Shown in pieces: positions 1 through 8,800 of a stretch of 64,000 nt of DNA. The translations under genes and the position numbers were made by a program. Source of the stretch: CAZUAQ01 sp964618455 (GTDB lineage: Bacteria; Planctomycetota; Phycisphaerae; UBA1845; PWPN01); NCBI GenBank assembly GCA_964618455.1, contig CAZUAQ010000011.1:65251-129250 (forward strand), written 5' to 3'. The notes beneath the pieces are model-generated. The model searched no databases, was not told the origin of the DNA, and saw only the letters and a program-made list of their open reading frames with translations. How positions within the stretch are numbered: position 1 is the stretch's first letter; every line of letters begins with the position of its first letter.

Positions 1-135
1 TCCGTCTCTTTCGAGGACTCGAACGGGTTCATCCGCGCTTGTGGCCAATGCGGTGATGAACAGGAAGGCGATCGAGAGTCGAGAACGTGATCGCAGACGC
101 CTGCATGGTACGAGGCGTTCACTACAAATGCGCAT
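1..135 (-). CDS. Partial secreted protein, N-terminus only
   Basis: An open frame starts at an ATG (complement of 133-135) and runs off the left edge of the window, giving 45 codons. The product begins with an Arg-rich n-region, then a hydrophobic stretch SIAFLFITALATSA followed by DEP, which looks like a Sec signal peptide with cleavage near ATSA/D. No strong ribosome-binding site precedes the ATG. The mature domain lies outside the window, so function cannot be assigned. The call rests on the signal-peptide pattern and the uninterrupted frame. Confidence 0.4.
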   Translation of the reverse strand, partial: MRICSERLVPCRRLRSRSRLSIAFLFITALATSADEPVRVLERDG

Positions 136-273
136 CGGTTGAAAGAGTATTCGCGTCATACGATCATGCGATTCAAGCGTCGGCTCAAACGAGCATTCTT
201 CCTGTATCATTGTATCGGATCGAGTGAAGTTTGCGAACAAATCGGCGGATTGCGACATGGGATGTGAGGATCA

Positions 274-606
274 TCACAGCTTCGGCGGCAGGGTGTGGCA
301 GTGTTTGATGGCGCGGTCGATCCATGCCTTGAGTGCGGCTTGATCGGAATGCGCTTCGGAAGAAAGGTAGATCATGCTTTTCAGGGGCTTGCCAGTGAAG
401 TCCATGGGGCGGGTGTGGGGCTGTTTCAGGGCCTCCATCACCCCTTGCTCACCGAGCCGAAGCACGAGATCGTTCCCGATGACCCCGCAGCACATGTGAC
501 CTCGGATCGTAAAGCAGAGTCCGCCGAACATCTTGCGCTCGCTTACACCGCGCCGCCGTTTAAGCGCCTGTCGGATGCGTTCGGCAAGTTCGGGATCGTA
601 CGCCAT
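274..606 (-). CDS. TfoX N-terminal domain protein
   Basis: A 110-aa protein matching the stand-alone TfoX-N family. It has the typical start (ELAERIRQAL), the RKMFGGLCF signature near residue 25, a cysteine pair (MCCGV), and the RPMDFTGKPLKSMIYL segment near residue 70. Family members resemble the N-terminal half of the competence regulator TfoX/Sxy, but most single-domain forms have no known role. It is the last gene of a minus-strand run (ArsR, SnoaL-like, SRPBCC, TfoX-N) and lies 75 bp after the SRPBCC stop. Such small domains often occur together in ArsR-controlled clusters, so co-expression is inferred. The family assignment is firm and the function is open. Confidence 0.85.
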   Translation of the reverse strand: MAYDPELAERIRQALKRRRGVSERKMFGGLCFTIRGHMCCGVIGNDLVLRLGEQGVMEALKQPHTRPMDFTGKPLKSMIYLSSEAHSDQAALKAWIDRAIKHCHTLPPKL

Positions 607-681
607 TGATCTTTGCGTCCGGTTTCACATGTGCCGCGGTGTCCGCGCCGGGCCTCCTGAGGCACGGATCGCAACGTAATC

Positions 682-1140
682 TCAGGCCTTCGCACGGCTT
701 TCGGCAAGTTCGCGACTTTTCTCGAGCCAGTGCGACCAGCCCATGACCACACCTTCGCGGTGCTCGCTGCTGATCAGGCCGAACGCGCGATGAGTCAGTG
801 CCAGGCGCGTGCCGCCGCCTTCTTCGGTCAGGCGGTACTGGACGAAGTTCAATGCCGGGTATGACATGAAGAGAGGCCCGGTGATTTCCAGGAGCGTCGG
901 CGGCTTGATGACCTGCACGTGTCCCCAGAGATGCCCGGTGTTGTCGCCGAGGTCGCGCAACCAACGGCCACCGGGCCAGGGCTCCAGCTTGAGCGGCATG
1001 GGGGTGCCGTCCGGCGTCTCGGAGCGTGGGCCGATCTGATCGAGCATCGCCTGGAAGCTGATCTCGCGGGAGGCGGCGATTAGCGTTTCTTTCTGAATGC
1101 AGAGCGTCAGTTCCTGCGGAATCGTATCGGTAGCCGTCAT
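682..1140 (-). CDS. SRPBCC (AHSA1/START-like) domain protein
   Basis: A 152-aa protein of the SRPBCC ligand-binding fold, AHSA1-like branch. Visible signatures are an N-terminal strand (LTLCIQKETLIAASREISF), the EPWPGGRWLRDLG segment, HVQVIKPPTLLEITGPL, and a final amphipathic helix (MGWSHWLEKSRELAES). The start is the ATG at 1140. The frame stays open upstream, but that part overlaps the SnoaL-like gene and is not credible. It follows the SnoaL-like gene by 32 bp on the same strand. ArsR regulators are often encoded with AHSA1-type proteins, which fits this cluster. The ligand is unknown. Confidence 0.85.
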   Translation of the reverse strand: MTATDTIPQELTLCIQKETLIAASREISFQAMLDQIGPRSETPDGTPMPLKLEPWPGGRWLRDLGDNTGHLWGHVQVIKPPTLLEITGPLFMSYPALNFVQYRLTEEGGGTRLALTHRAFGLISSEHREGVVMGWSHWLEKSRELAESRAKA

Positions 1141-1172
1141 GGCAGTTCTCCGTGAGTTGTGTTCGTGCGTGA

Positions 1173-1577
1173 TCAGTTCCCGAACGCCTGCTTCGCCTGG
1201 AAAAACTCTTCCTTGACGATTTTTCCGCCAGCGACGGTATAGAGCGCCATCTCCTTCATGGAGAAACGCTTGCCTTCCATGGGGCCCGCCTTGGCAGTGA
1301 TCTCGACCTCCATCGGTACGATGAAACGATCGCCGTGGGCAAACGGTCCTTCGACCTCGCTGCGGTGCACTTCGTGGTTTTCGATCCACCAGTGATTCTT
1401 GCCAAGGACGGCTTCTTTGCCCTTCATCTCCTGATCCATACCGGGGGCGCAGCAGTGCTCGACGCTCAGGATGTCGTCGCTGTAGAGCGTCTCGATGGCC
1501 TTGATGTTCTCACCCTTCCGGCAGAACTCCACGAGTTGCTCACCGATGGCCAGGGTCTCATTCGCTTCGGTCGCCAT
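1173..1577 (-). CDS. SnoaL-like (nuclear transport factor 2 fold) protein
   Basis: A 134-aa protein with the NTF2/SnoaL cone fold pattern: the helix ANETLAIGEQLVEFCRKGEN, then LYSDDILSVEH, a central KGKEAVLGKNHWW motif, and terminal strands ending GGKIVKEEFFQ. Its ATG at 1577 lies inside the end of the ArsR frame, a 20-nt overlap, so translation is probably coupled. Family members include small isomerases, cyclases and proteins of unknown role. Nothing here points to a substrate. The start is chosen because the longer frame upstream is only the ArsR gene read out of frame. Confidence 0.8.
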   Translation of the reverse strand: MATEANETLAIGEQLVEFCRKGENIKAIETLYSDDILSVEHCCAPGMDQEMKGKEAVLGKNHWWIENHEVHRSEVEGPFAHGDRFIVPMEVEITAKAGPMEGKRFSMKEMALYTVAGGKIVKEEFFQAKQAFGN

Positions 1578-1959
1578 GACTGTCTTCTCCTTTGTGTGTG
1601 GTGGTCGATTCCTCCTCTGGAAGTCCTGCGGCGACGCGTTCGGCCTGGGCCTGAATGCGATCGAGTTGATGCTCCCAGAAGCGTTCAAACGTCTTGGTCC
1701 AATCGTGCATGGGCTTGAGCCTGTCCGCGTTCACACGGTAGAGCTGACGCCGCCCCGACCGGCGGACGCTCACCAGCCCGGCCTGTCGCAAGACCTTGAG
1801 GTGCTTGGAGACCGCCGGCTGCGGCATCCTCAGGCCGGTGACGAGCTCGTTGACGGGGCGTTCCCCGGTCTCGCTCTCGGCGAGAAAGCCGAGAATCGCC
1901 CGGCGACGCGGTTCGGCCACCGCGTTGTAGATGTCGGAACTGGCTGCGGCCCGAGCCAT
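1558..1959 (-). CDS. ArsR-family winged-helix transcriptional regulator
   Basis: A 133-aa repressor of the ArsR family. The winged helix covers residues 8-80: EPRRRAILGFLAE, then MPQPAVSKHLKVLRQAGLV as the recognition helix and RRSGRRQLYRVN as the wing. No metal-binding cysteine cluster is visible, so it belongs to the non-metal branch commonly linked to AHSA1/SRPBCC genes. A Lys/Asp-rich tail extends over the start of the SnoaL-like gene. A promoter with an AT-rich near-palindrome between -35 and -10 lies directly upstream. Autoregulation of the four-gene cluster is inferred. The start is the ATG at 1959, where the predicted transcript would be leaderless. Confidence 0.9.
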   Translation of the reverse strand: MARAAASSDIYNAVAEPRRRAILGFLAESETGERPVNELVTGLRMPQPAVSKHLKVLRQAGLVSVRRSGRRQLYRVNADRLKPMHDWTKTFERFWEHQLDRIQAQAERVAAGLPEEESTTTHKGEDSHGDRSE

Positions 1960-1965
1960 GTCTCA

Positions 1966-1993
1966 AATATATACCGATATGGGAATATGTCAA
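1966..1993 (-). promoter_or_regulatory. Promoter with overlapping ArsR-type operator; leaderless arsR start
   Basis: On the minus strand a perfect -35 TTGACA (1988-1993) is followed by a 16-bp spacer and a -10 TATATT (1966-1971). Only 6 nt separate the -10 from the ArsR ATG, so the transcript should begin at or next to the start codon. No Shine-Dalgarno sequence is present, consistent with a leaderless mRNA. The spacer holds an AT-rich near-palindrome around CCCATATCGG flanked by ATAT, a likely operator for the encoded repressor. Confidence 0.65.
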
Positions 1994-2018
1994 GGCAAAG
2001 TCCGCGAAAACGTGAAAA

Positions 2019-4271
2019 TCAATGCTGGGAGGCCGGAAATCGCAGGGTGGGGTAGAGCTCGGGACCTTTTTCTTCTGCGATGCCCGGGCTCCAGTCGACC
2101 CAGCCGATGCGGCCGTGACCATCGGCGTCGTTGACCAGAACGTTGAAGCCGATGTGTTCGGGCCAGCCGGTCGGGGCTTCGGTGAACAGCGCGCGGGGCA
2201 GGGCCACCTCGTACGTTGTCTTGCCTTCGGTGTGGACGACCGCCGCCTTGAGTTGCGAGAAATCCCGCGCCTTCTGATCCGCCCAGACGTGCGTCACGGC
2301 ATCCCCGCCGAGAAGAGCGACACCAAGTTCGAAATCGTCATCGTCGAACGAGCGCGTGGCATCGGCTTCGGGATCGACGGCGATCTGAAGTGAGTCGCCC
2401 AGCCACATGGAAGCCGGAGTATGCGGGTTGTCATGAATGGAGTCCTCGACTTCGATGCCGAGGTAAAGGTATGCATCATCGACGGCGAGATGCAGCTTTC
2501 CGCCGAGGACATCATGGCTGCCGTGCCCGTCGAAGTGAAACGTGTTCCACGGATGCCGGAGCGGTAGCTGAAATGCTTCGACATATTCATCGAGATGGCC
2601 ATCGATCTCGGTTTTCGGGATCGAGGGGACATTGAAGATCCACTGTTCAGGGTCGGTCCGCTTCCGCCACTGGCTTAGGCGAACGCGCCGGATCCGTGCG
2701 TCGGACGTGCAGCGGCGATACTGGGCGTGGAATTCCTCGGCGTGTTCACGATCGCCATGTTCGAGGAACAACTCCGCAAGCTGACGGGCGTCTTCGCGAA
2801 AGACCCACTTCGCCAGAGGGAGCGCTTGGGCGAAAGCGTCGTACGCCTCGTCGTTCTTTCCTGCCTTGAGCAGGTGCACGCCGCGATGATAGGCAAGGCT
2901 TCGTGCGATCATGGGGCTGGGCGGATGCCTGGCGAATTCATCGAGAATCGCCTGGGCCGGTTTATGCTCGCCGGCTTCCTTCCACATGCGGCTGAGTTCT
3001 CCGGCAAGAACGTTGATGGCGGGAGACCGGGGCGAGGGATGAATGACTTCGTAGTACTCGCGGATGTAGTTGTGAAAGGCATCCTCGGCATCCTGCCATT
3101 GCTTCTTCTTGCGAAGGAGAAAACCGCGTTGATAGTAGGCGCGGGCCGACCATTCAGTACCGGGGAACCTGTCAACGACGTGTGCAAAGGTCATCAACGC
3201 CTGTTCGGCATCCTCGTTCAGCAGGTGCATGCAGCCTTCACTGTACGCGGCGAAACCGGTAGTGTCCGGATGATCGGCGGTACGTGACAACGCTTGGAAA
3301 GCGTCAGCCGCCTCGTCGTAGTTGCGTCCACGATACAACCGCGCCGCCAAGCCGCGCGTGACTTCACGCGTACCTGCCTCGACGTCTTCAGAGTTGGCAT
3401 CCTCGGAGAGGGCATCCCTGCTCGCGTAGGGCAACGGCAGGGCGAAGGGCTCATCCGGCGTTTCCACACGCACCTCCACCACTACCGGCCAATGGTCCGA
3501 CATGCTGAGGTAACCCACGTAGCTGTCCACGAACGCGACGCGATCGTTCCCGTAGATGTAATCGATCTGCCCGTTCAGCGGCAGCGGGCCGGAGACGTAC
3601 GCTGAGCCCTGCACCGTCGGGCAGATGGCACCGTGCACGAATTCGCAACTGCTCTGCCAGCCGGATGCACGAAACGCCTCGGCCTGCGGCGATTGCCAGC
3701 CGTGATTGAAGTCGCCCATGATCGTGGCGGGGCCGTCCCATTCGCTCGCCCACGCGCCCATCCTGCCGATGGTGCCCGGATGCTGGCTGGCGGGCCAGAT
3801 GTGCGTCATGTACGCCCGGACCTGCGTGGAGGGGGAGACCTGAAGCGTGACGTAGCCGACCTGCCACGCCGGCTGGCCGGGTGGCTGCATCTGCTCGTAG
3901 CCCATGTCGCGGATCGGAAGCCGGGTCAGCAAGGCATTGATCTGCCAGCCCCCCAGGGCGTCGACGGTCGGCCAGCGGTGAATGTGCATCGGCCAATCGC
4001 GCTTCGCCAGCGCGACCAGCAGTTCAGCGGTGTGATCGCGCCCATCGTGCCAGGCGGTGCCGACATCCACCTCGCACAGTCCGACGACGTCCGCGGCATG
4101 ATCCACGATCGTGTCGGCAATCTGCTCGATCTGCCGCGGCCCGAGCGGGATGTGCGCCGCCGAGCCGACGTTGTATGCCATCACGCGATAAGTGATGGAC
4201 CCGGCATGCAGCATACCACACGACAGGAAGAGACTCCCCACCATCACCGCCATTCGCGCGGTAAGCTTCAT
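2019..4271 (-). CDS. Secreted endonuclease/exonuclease/phosphatase-TPR-CBM9-like fusion
   Basis: A 750-aa exported protein with three parts. Residues 1-24 are a signal peptide ending near LHA. Residues about 25-270 form an endonuclease/exonuclease/phosphatase fold: MAYNVGSAAH, VVGLCEVD, MGDFNHGW and SMSDHWPVV carry the usual Asn, Glu, Asp/Asn and Asp-His residues. Residues about 305-530 hold TPR-like helical repeats (YSEGCMHLL, SARAYYQRGFLL). Residues about 555-745 resemble a CBM9/DOMON sandwich, with IDGHLDEYVEAF and WLGDSLQIAVDP. The ATG at 4271 is preferred over an upstream in-frame GTG at 4280 because AGGGTG sits 7 nt before it. It follows the sulfatase by 26 bp, suggesting one operon for outer-surface polymer turnover. 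The substrate (phosphodiester, phospholipid or sugar phosphate) is unknown. Confidence 0.75.
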   Translation of the reverse strand: MKLTARMAVMVGSLFLSCGMLHAGSITYRVMAYNVGSAAHIPLGPRQIEQIADTIVDHAADVVGLCEVDVGTAWHDGRDHTAELLVALAKRDWPMHIHRWPTVDALGGWQINALLTRLPIRDMGYEQMQPPGQPAWQVGYVTLQVSPSTQVRAYMTHIWPASQHPGTIGRMGAWASEWDGPATIMGDFNHGWQSPQAEAFRASGWQSSCEFVHGAICPTVQGSAYVSGPLPLNGQIDYIYGNDRVAFVDSYVGYLSMSDHWPVVVEVRVETPDEPFALPLPYASRDALSEDANSEDVEAGTREVTRGLAARLYRGRNYDEAADAFQALSRTADHPDTTGFAAYSEGCMHLLNEDAEQALMTFAHVVDRFPGTEWSARAYYQRGFLLRKKKQWQDAEDAFHNYIREYYEVIHPSPRSPAINVLAGELSRMWKEAGEHKPAQAILDEFARHPPSPMIARSLAYHRGVHLLKAGKNDEAYDAFAQALPLAKWVFREDARQLAELFLEHGDREHAEEFHAQYRRCTSDARIRRVRLSQWRKRTDPEQWIFNVPSIPKTEIDGHLDEYVEAFQLPLRHPWNTFHFDGHGSHDVLGGKLHLAVDDAYLYLGIEVEDSIHDNPHTPASMWLGDSLQIAVDPEADATRSFDDDDFELGVALLGGDAVTHVWADQKARDFSQLKAAVVHTEGKTTYEVALPRALFTEAPTGWPEHIGFNVLVNDADGHGRIGWVDWSPGIAEEKGPELYPTLRFPASQH

Positions 4272-4297
4272 GTGAGTCACCCTGATCCGAGGAGCGC

Positions 4298-5668
4298 CTA
4301 GACGTCCCCGGTCTCTTTGCGAAGTTCCTTCAACCGCTGACGCAGTTCCTCGACGAGATCATCGTACTCCGGCTTGCCGTAGAGGTTGTTCAACTCGCCG
4401 GGATCTTCCTGCAGGTCGTACAACTCGTATTCCTGCGGCTCTTCGAAGTAGTGGATGTACTTGTAGCGGTCGGTGCGGACGCCGCGGTTCTTACGGACGC
4501 TGTGCACGGCGGGGAATTCGTAATACTCGTATAGCCAATCCTTACGCCATTCCACGTCTTCGCCGCGGAGCAAAGGCGCGAAACTTCGGCCATGCATCAA
4601 TTCAGGCACTTCAACGCCGGCCAGATCGAGCACGGTCGGGGCGATGTCCACGTTCAGAATCATCTTGTCACTCAGCGAACCCGGATCGACCATCCCGGGA
4701 TAGCGGACGAGCATCGGCACGCGAATGGACGGCTCGTGCATGAGGCGCTTGTCGTACGCCCGCCACTCACCCAGGAAGAACCCGTTGTCCGACGTGTAGA
4801 ACACGGCGGTGTTGTCCGTCAGGTTCTGATCGTCGAGCGTGTGCAGCACATAACCGACGTTCTCATCCACTGCCTTAAGCACCGCGTAGTAATTCTTGGC
4901 GAATTCTTCGAGCGTGCGCACATCGTGATGCTTGCCGATCTTGTTGTCGGCCTCGGCGAAGGCATTCGGCTTGCCGGGGTAACCGTAGAGATCGTGATCG
5001 AACGTCTCGGGCTTGGGAATCTTCACGCCGTTGTAGAGATCGAGATGCCGCCGGGCGCGCACCCAGGAGCGGTGGGGGGCCTTGAACCAGAGGAACAGGC
5101 AGAAGGGCTTGTCCTTGTTGCGGCGGAAGGTGAGAAATTCAATGGCCCGGCCGGTGACCACGTCGTCCATGTAGCCGCCATAGGTCTTGTCCTCGCCGCC
5201 GGTCCCCTCGGCGATGATCGGGTCGATGTAGCGTCCCTGCCCCTGGTAGCCGAAATAGTAATCCCACTGCCGATCCCGCAGCGCGCCCTTGACGTGCGAT
5301 TTCCCGCAGAAGGCGACTTCGTATCCCGCTTCCCGCAGATAATCCGGAAGGAGTTTCTGATCGTCCCGGATCTGACGACCCTTGTTGTCGATCACGCCAT
5401 GCGTGTGAGAGTATTGCCCGGTCAACAGCGTCGCCCGGCTGGGCGCGCACAACGAGTTGGTCACGAACATGTTCCGGAATCGGATGCCTTCACTCGCCAG
5501 GCGATCCATGCCCGGCGTATGCAGGATCGTGTTGCCGGCGCAGCTCATCGCGTCCGCGCGCTGGTCGTCGGTCATCATGATAATGAGATTGGGGCGATCG
5601 GCCGCAAGGGTGATGCTCGCCGCCAGCGCGAGGGCGGCGGTGGCGATCAGGCCTGCTCGAGTGGACAT
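4298..5668 (-). CDS. Secreted Cys-type sulfatase (S1 family)
   Basis: A 456-aa sulfatase. A signal peptide covers residues 1-22 (ALALAASITLAA). The metal ligands DD34-35 lie in MMTDDQRAD, and the formylglycine motif CAPSRATLLTG has Cys74 as the residue to be oxidised. A later FYTSDNGFFLG segment supplies further metal-site residues. Substrates are probably sulfated polysaccharides or glycans, as in many planctomycete sulfatases, but the subfamily cannot be fixed by eye. The start has a near-perfect Shine-Dalgarno AAAGGAGG about 6 nt upstream. The EEP-TPR-CBM gene follows closely on the same strand. Maturation needs a formylglycine-generating enzyme. The SUMF1-like protein at 22455 is a doubtful candidate because it lacks one catalytic Cys. 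Confidence 0.92.
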   Translation of the reverse strand: MSTRAGLIATAALALAASITLAADRPNLIIMMTDDQRADAMSCAGNTILHTPGMDRLASEGIRFRNMFVTNSLCAPSRATLLTGQYSHTHGVIDNKGRQIRDDQKLLPDYLREAGYEVAFCGKSHVKGALRDRQWDYYFGYQGQGRYIDPIIAEGTGGEDKTYGGYMDDVVTGRAIEFLTFRRNKDKPFCLFLWFKAPHRSWVRARRHLDLYNGVKIPKPETFDHDLYGYPGKPNAFAEADNKIGKHHDVRTLEEFAKNYYAVLKAVDENVGYVLHTLDDQNLTDNTAVFYTSDNGFFLGEWRAYDKRLMHEPSIRVPMLVRYPGMVDPGSLSDKMILNVDIAPTVLDLAGVEVPELMHGRSFAPLLRGEDVEWRKDWLYEYYEFPAVHSVRKNRGVRTDRYKYIHYFEEPQEYELYDLQEDPGELNNLYGKPEYDDLVEELRQRLKELRKETGDV

Positions 5669-5721
5669 GGGCTGCCTCCTTTTGTGAAAAGGTCCAACGT
5701 CGACGGTGCATCGTCGGCCGG

Positions 5722-5738
5722 TGTCAAGATCGTGTCAA
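5722..5738 (-). promoter_or_regulatory. Tandem TTGACA boxes upstream of the sulfatase
   Basis: Two TTGACAC copies lie 11 bp apart on the minus strand (complements of 5722-5727 and 5733-5738), 54-70 bp before the sulfatase ATG. The distal copy has a weak -10 candidate (GACGAT) 17 bp downstream. They could be alternative -35 boxes or a one-helical-turn direct repeat bound by a regulator. No strong -10 decides between these. Confidence 0.3.
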
Positions 5739-5752
5739 CCGTGCCGTGAGGA

Positions 5753-5781
5753 TTGGGACTCATCGACGCCAACACTACAAT
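5753..5781 (+). promoter_or_regulatory. Sigma-70-type promoter of the putA-like gene
   Basis: TTGGGA at 5753-5758 (4 of 6 matches to TTGACA) is followed by a 17-bp spacer and TACAAT at 5776-5781 (5 of 6 to TATAAT). Transcription would begin near 5788, giving a leader of about 47 nt to the ATG at 5835. It lies in the divergent region shared with the sulfatase. Confidence 0.55.
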
Positions 5782-5834
5782 AGCCCGAGCGTCATGGTGT
5801 TCCATGCAGGTCAACGGTCACTCGGGAGAGCGCG

Positions 5835-8800
5835 ATGCCCCATCGGCACCTGGAACCTCGCATTCAGGAAATCGGCCGGGAGATCCTTGACCGCGCCCGC
5901 GCCGCCGAGCCGTCGGTGATCCGTGTGGACTGGTGGATCAATCGCCTGATGCATTGGGCGATGGGCAACGACGCGCGGCGTAACCAGCTCTTCCGGTTCG
6001 TGGACGTCCTGCCGTCTTTGGCGACGGATCGCGATGTCGTGCAGCATCTTCGCGAGTACCTCATTCGCCCCGACGTCCCGTTGCCCGGTCCGTTCGCGCG
6101 GATGGTCCGCTCCGCCGCGGACGGAGCGTGGTTCGCGTCACGCCTGGCGGGAGTCACGCGTACCAGTGTGCTGAGCATGGCCCGCCAGTTCATCGCTGGT
6201 CAGAACGCCGACGAAGCGGTCGCTTCGGTGCGCAAGCTGCGCGATCGCCATATGGGATTCACGATGGACCTGCTCGGCGAGGCCACCACGAGTGTGGGCC
6301 AGGCCGAGCAGTACGCCCGTCGCGTGCTCGATCTGATGGAGGCGCTGACGCGGGTCGCGGATGAATGGGCGTCGTTGCCCGTGCTCGACGCCACGACCCG
6401 AGGCGCCATGCCCCGGGTGAACATCTCCATCAAGCTGACCTCACTGGAGCCCAACTTCGATCCCGCCGCACCGGAGTACAGCATCGCGGCGGTGCTCGAA
6501 CGGGTGCGTCCGATCCTGCGCGCCGCTCAGCGCCAGGGGGCGTTCATCAACTTCGACATGGAGCAGTTCAATTACAAAGATCTCACGCTGGCAACCTTCC
6601 GGCGGGTGCTCAGCGAATCGGAGTTCAACGACTTCGCCGATGCCGGCATCGTGCTCCAGGCCTACCTGACCGAGGCATCCCACGATCTCGAGGAACTGCT
6701 TCGCTGGGTCGAACAACGCGGCACGCCGATCGCCATTCGGCTCGTCAAGGGGGCGTACTGGGATTACGAGACGATTCATGCCATTCAGGAAGGCTGGGAT
6801 TCGCCGGTGTGGACGGACAAGTGGCGCAGCGACGCCCAGTTTGAAGCGATGGCGCGAAGCCTGCTGGACCATCATCGCCTGGTGCGCCCCGCGCTGGCGA
6901 GTCACAACATTCGCAGCCTGGCGTCGGCGATGGCCTATGCCGAGCATCAGGAGATCGACCGCCGCGACTACGAGATCCAGATGCTGCTGGGCATGGGGGA
7001 TCCGCTCAAGACCGCCGTGGCGGGCATGGACTACGGCCTGCGGATTTACACGCCTTACGGCGAGTTGATTCCCGGTATGGCGTATCTGATCCGCCGCCTG
7101 CTGGAGAATACGTCGAACGAGTCTTTTCTCAAGCATACCTTTCACGACGAAATGGACACCGAACAGTTGCTTGCCGATCCGGAAGAGTCGCGTCCGAGTT
7201 CAACCCCGATTCCCGCGCCGACGACCATCGATCCTGAGGAGGATGTCGCGATGATGCCCTTTGCCTTCGAGCCGTTGACCGATTTCTCGCGTGCTGCTCG
7301 GCGCCAGGCGATGTCCGACGCCCTGGAGCGCGTGCACGGGAAATTCGGTGAGCAGTACACATGCGTCGTGGGAGGCAGGGAGATCAAGACCGCGCACCAG
7401 GAGCCTTCGGTCAATCCGTCACGAACAGGCGAGATCGTGGGTCTGGCACATTTTGCCGATGTCGATCTCGCCCGGCAGGCGGTGACGACGGCGCGGCAGG
7501 CGTTCGAGGATGAATGGTCGCACGTGACACCGGCGGAGCGTGCGGCGCTGCTTCGCAAAGTAGCGGAGCTCATGCGTCACAAGCGATTCGATCTGACAGC
7601 ATGGATCATCTATGAATCCGGCAAGCCGTGGCGCGAAGCGGACGCCGATGTCGCCGAGGCGATCGACTTCTGCAAGTACTATGCCCAGCAGATCGAACGG
7701 TTGACCGATCGTCCGCGACGGCGTCATTTCCCCGGTGAGGACAACACGTACGTCTATCGCCCGCGGGGTGTGGTGGGGGTGATCGCCCCGTGGAACTTCC
7801 CGCTCGCCATTCTGACGGGTATGAGCGCCGCCGCTCTGGCCGCCGGCAACACGGTGGTGCTCAAGCCGGCGGAGCAGACGCCGGTGGTTGCCGCGCAGCT
7901 CATGCAGCTTTTTCTCGACGCGGACTTCCCACCCGGTGTCGTGAACATGGTCTTCGGTCGGGGCGAGAGCGTCGGGGCGGCATTGGTCGATCACCCGGAC
8001 GTGAACCTCATCGCGTTCACGGGTTCGCGCCATGTCGGTGTGGAGATCCATGAGAAGGCGAGTACCTGGAAGCCCGGACAGGCTGCGCTCAAGCGCGTCA
8101 TCGCGGAGATGGGCGGCAAGAACGCGATCATTGTTGACGCCGATGCCGATCTCGATGAAGCCGTGGTCGGCGTAGTGAATTCGGCATTCGGCTATGCGGG
8201 TCAGAAGTGCTCGGCCTGCAGCCGGGCCGTGGTCCATCACGGCATCAAGGAAGCGTTCGTCGAGCGTCTGGTCGAGACGACGCGAAGCCTGGTCATCGGG
8301 GAGGCGTCTTCGCCGGAGACGCGCGTCGGTCCGTTGATTGACGCCGCCGCGGTCGAGAAGACGCGGTCGTACCTCGATCACGGTCGCGACGCGGCCCGCG
8401 AGATCTATTCTGCAGAGTTGGGAGACCTGGGCGAGCACGGCACTTACGCGCCGCCGACGATCTTCGCCGACGTCGCCCCCGAGGCGCGGATCGCCCAGGA
8501 AGAGATCTTCGGGCCGGTGCTGGCGGTGATCGATGCCGATTCCTTCGCTGATGGTCTGCGCATCGCCAATGCGACCGATTACGCCCTGACCGGAGGCATT
8601 TTCTCGCGCAGTCCGGATCACATCGCCCTGGCCCGGCGGAACTTCCGGGTCGGCAACCTTTACATCAATCGGGGCATCACCGGCGCGCTCGTGGATCGCC
8701 AGCCCTTCGGCGGTTTCAAGATGAGCGGAATCGGCAGCAAGGCCGGCGGACCCGACTACCTGCTTCAATTCATGGAGCCCCAGACCATCACGGAGAACAC

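Noticed and set aside
295..609. 104-codon plus-strand frame opposite the TfoX-N gene
   Set aside because: It is an antisense shadow. The TfoX-N family signature lies on the other strand.
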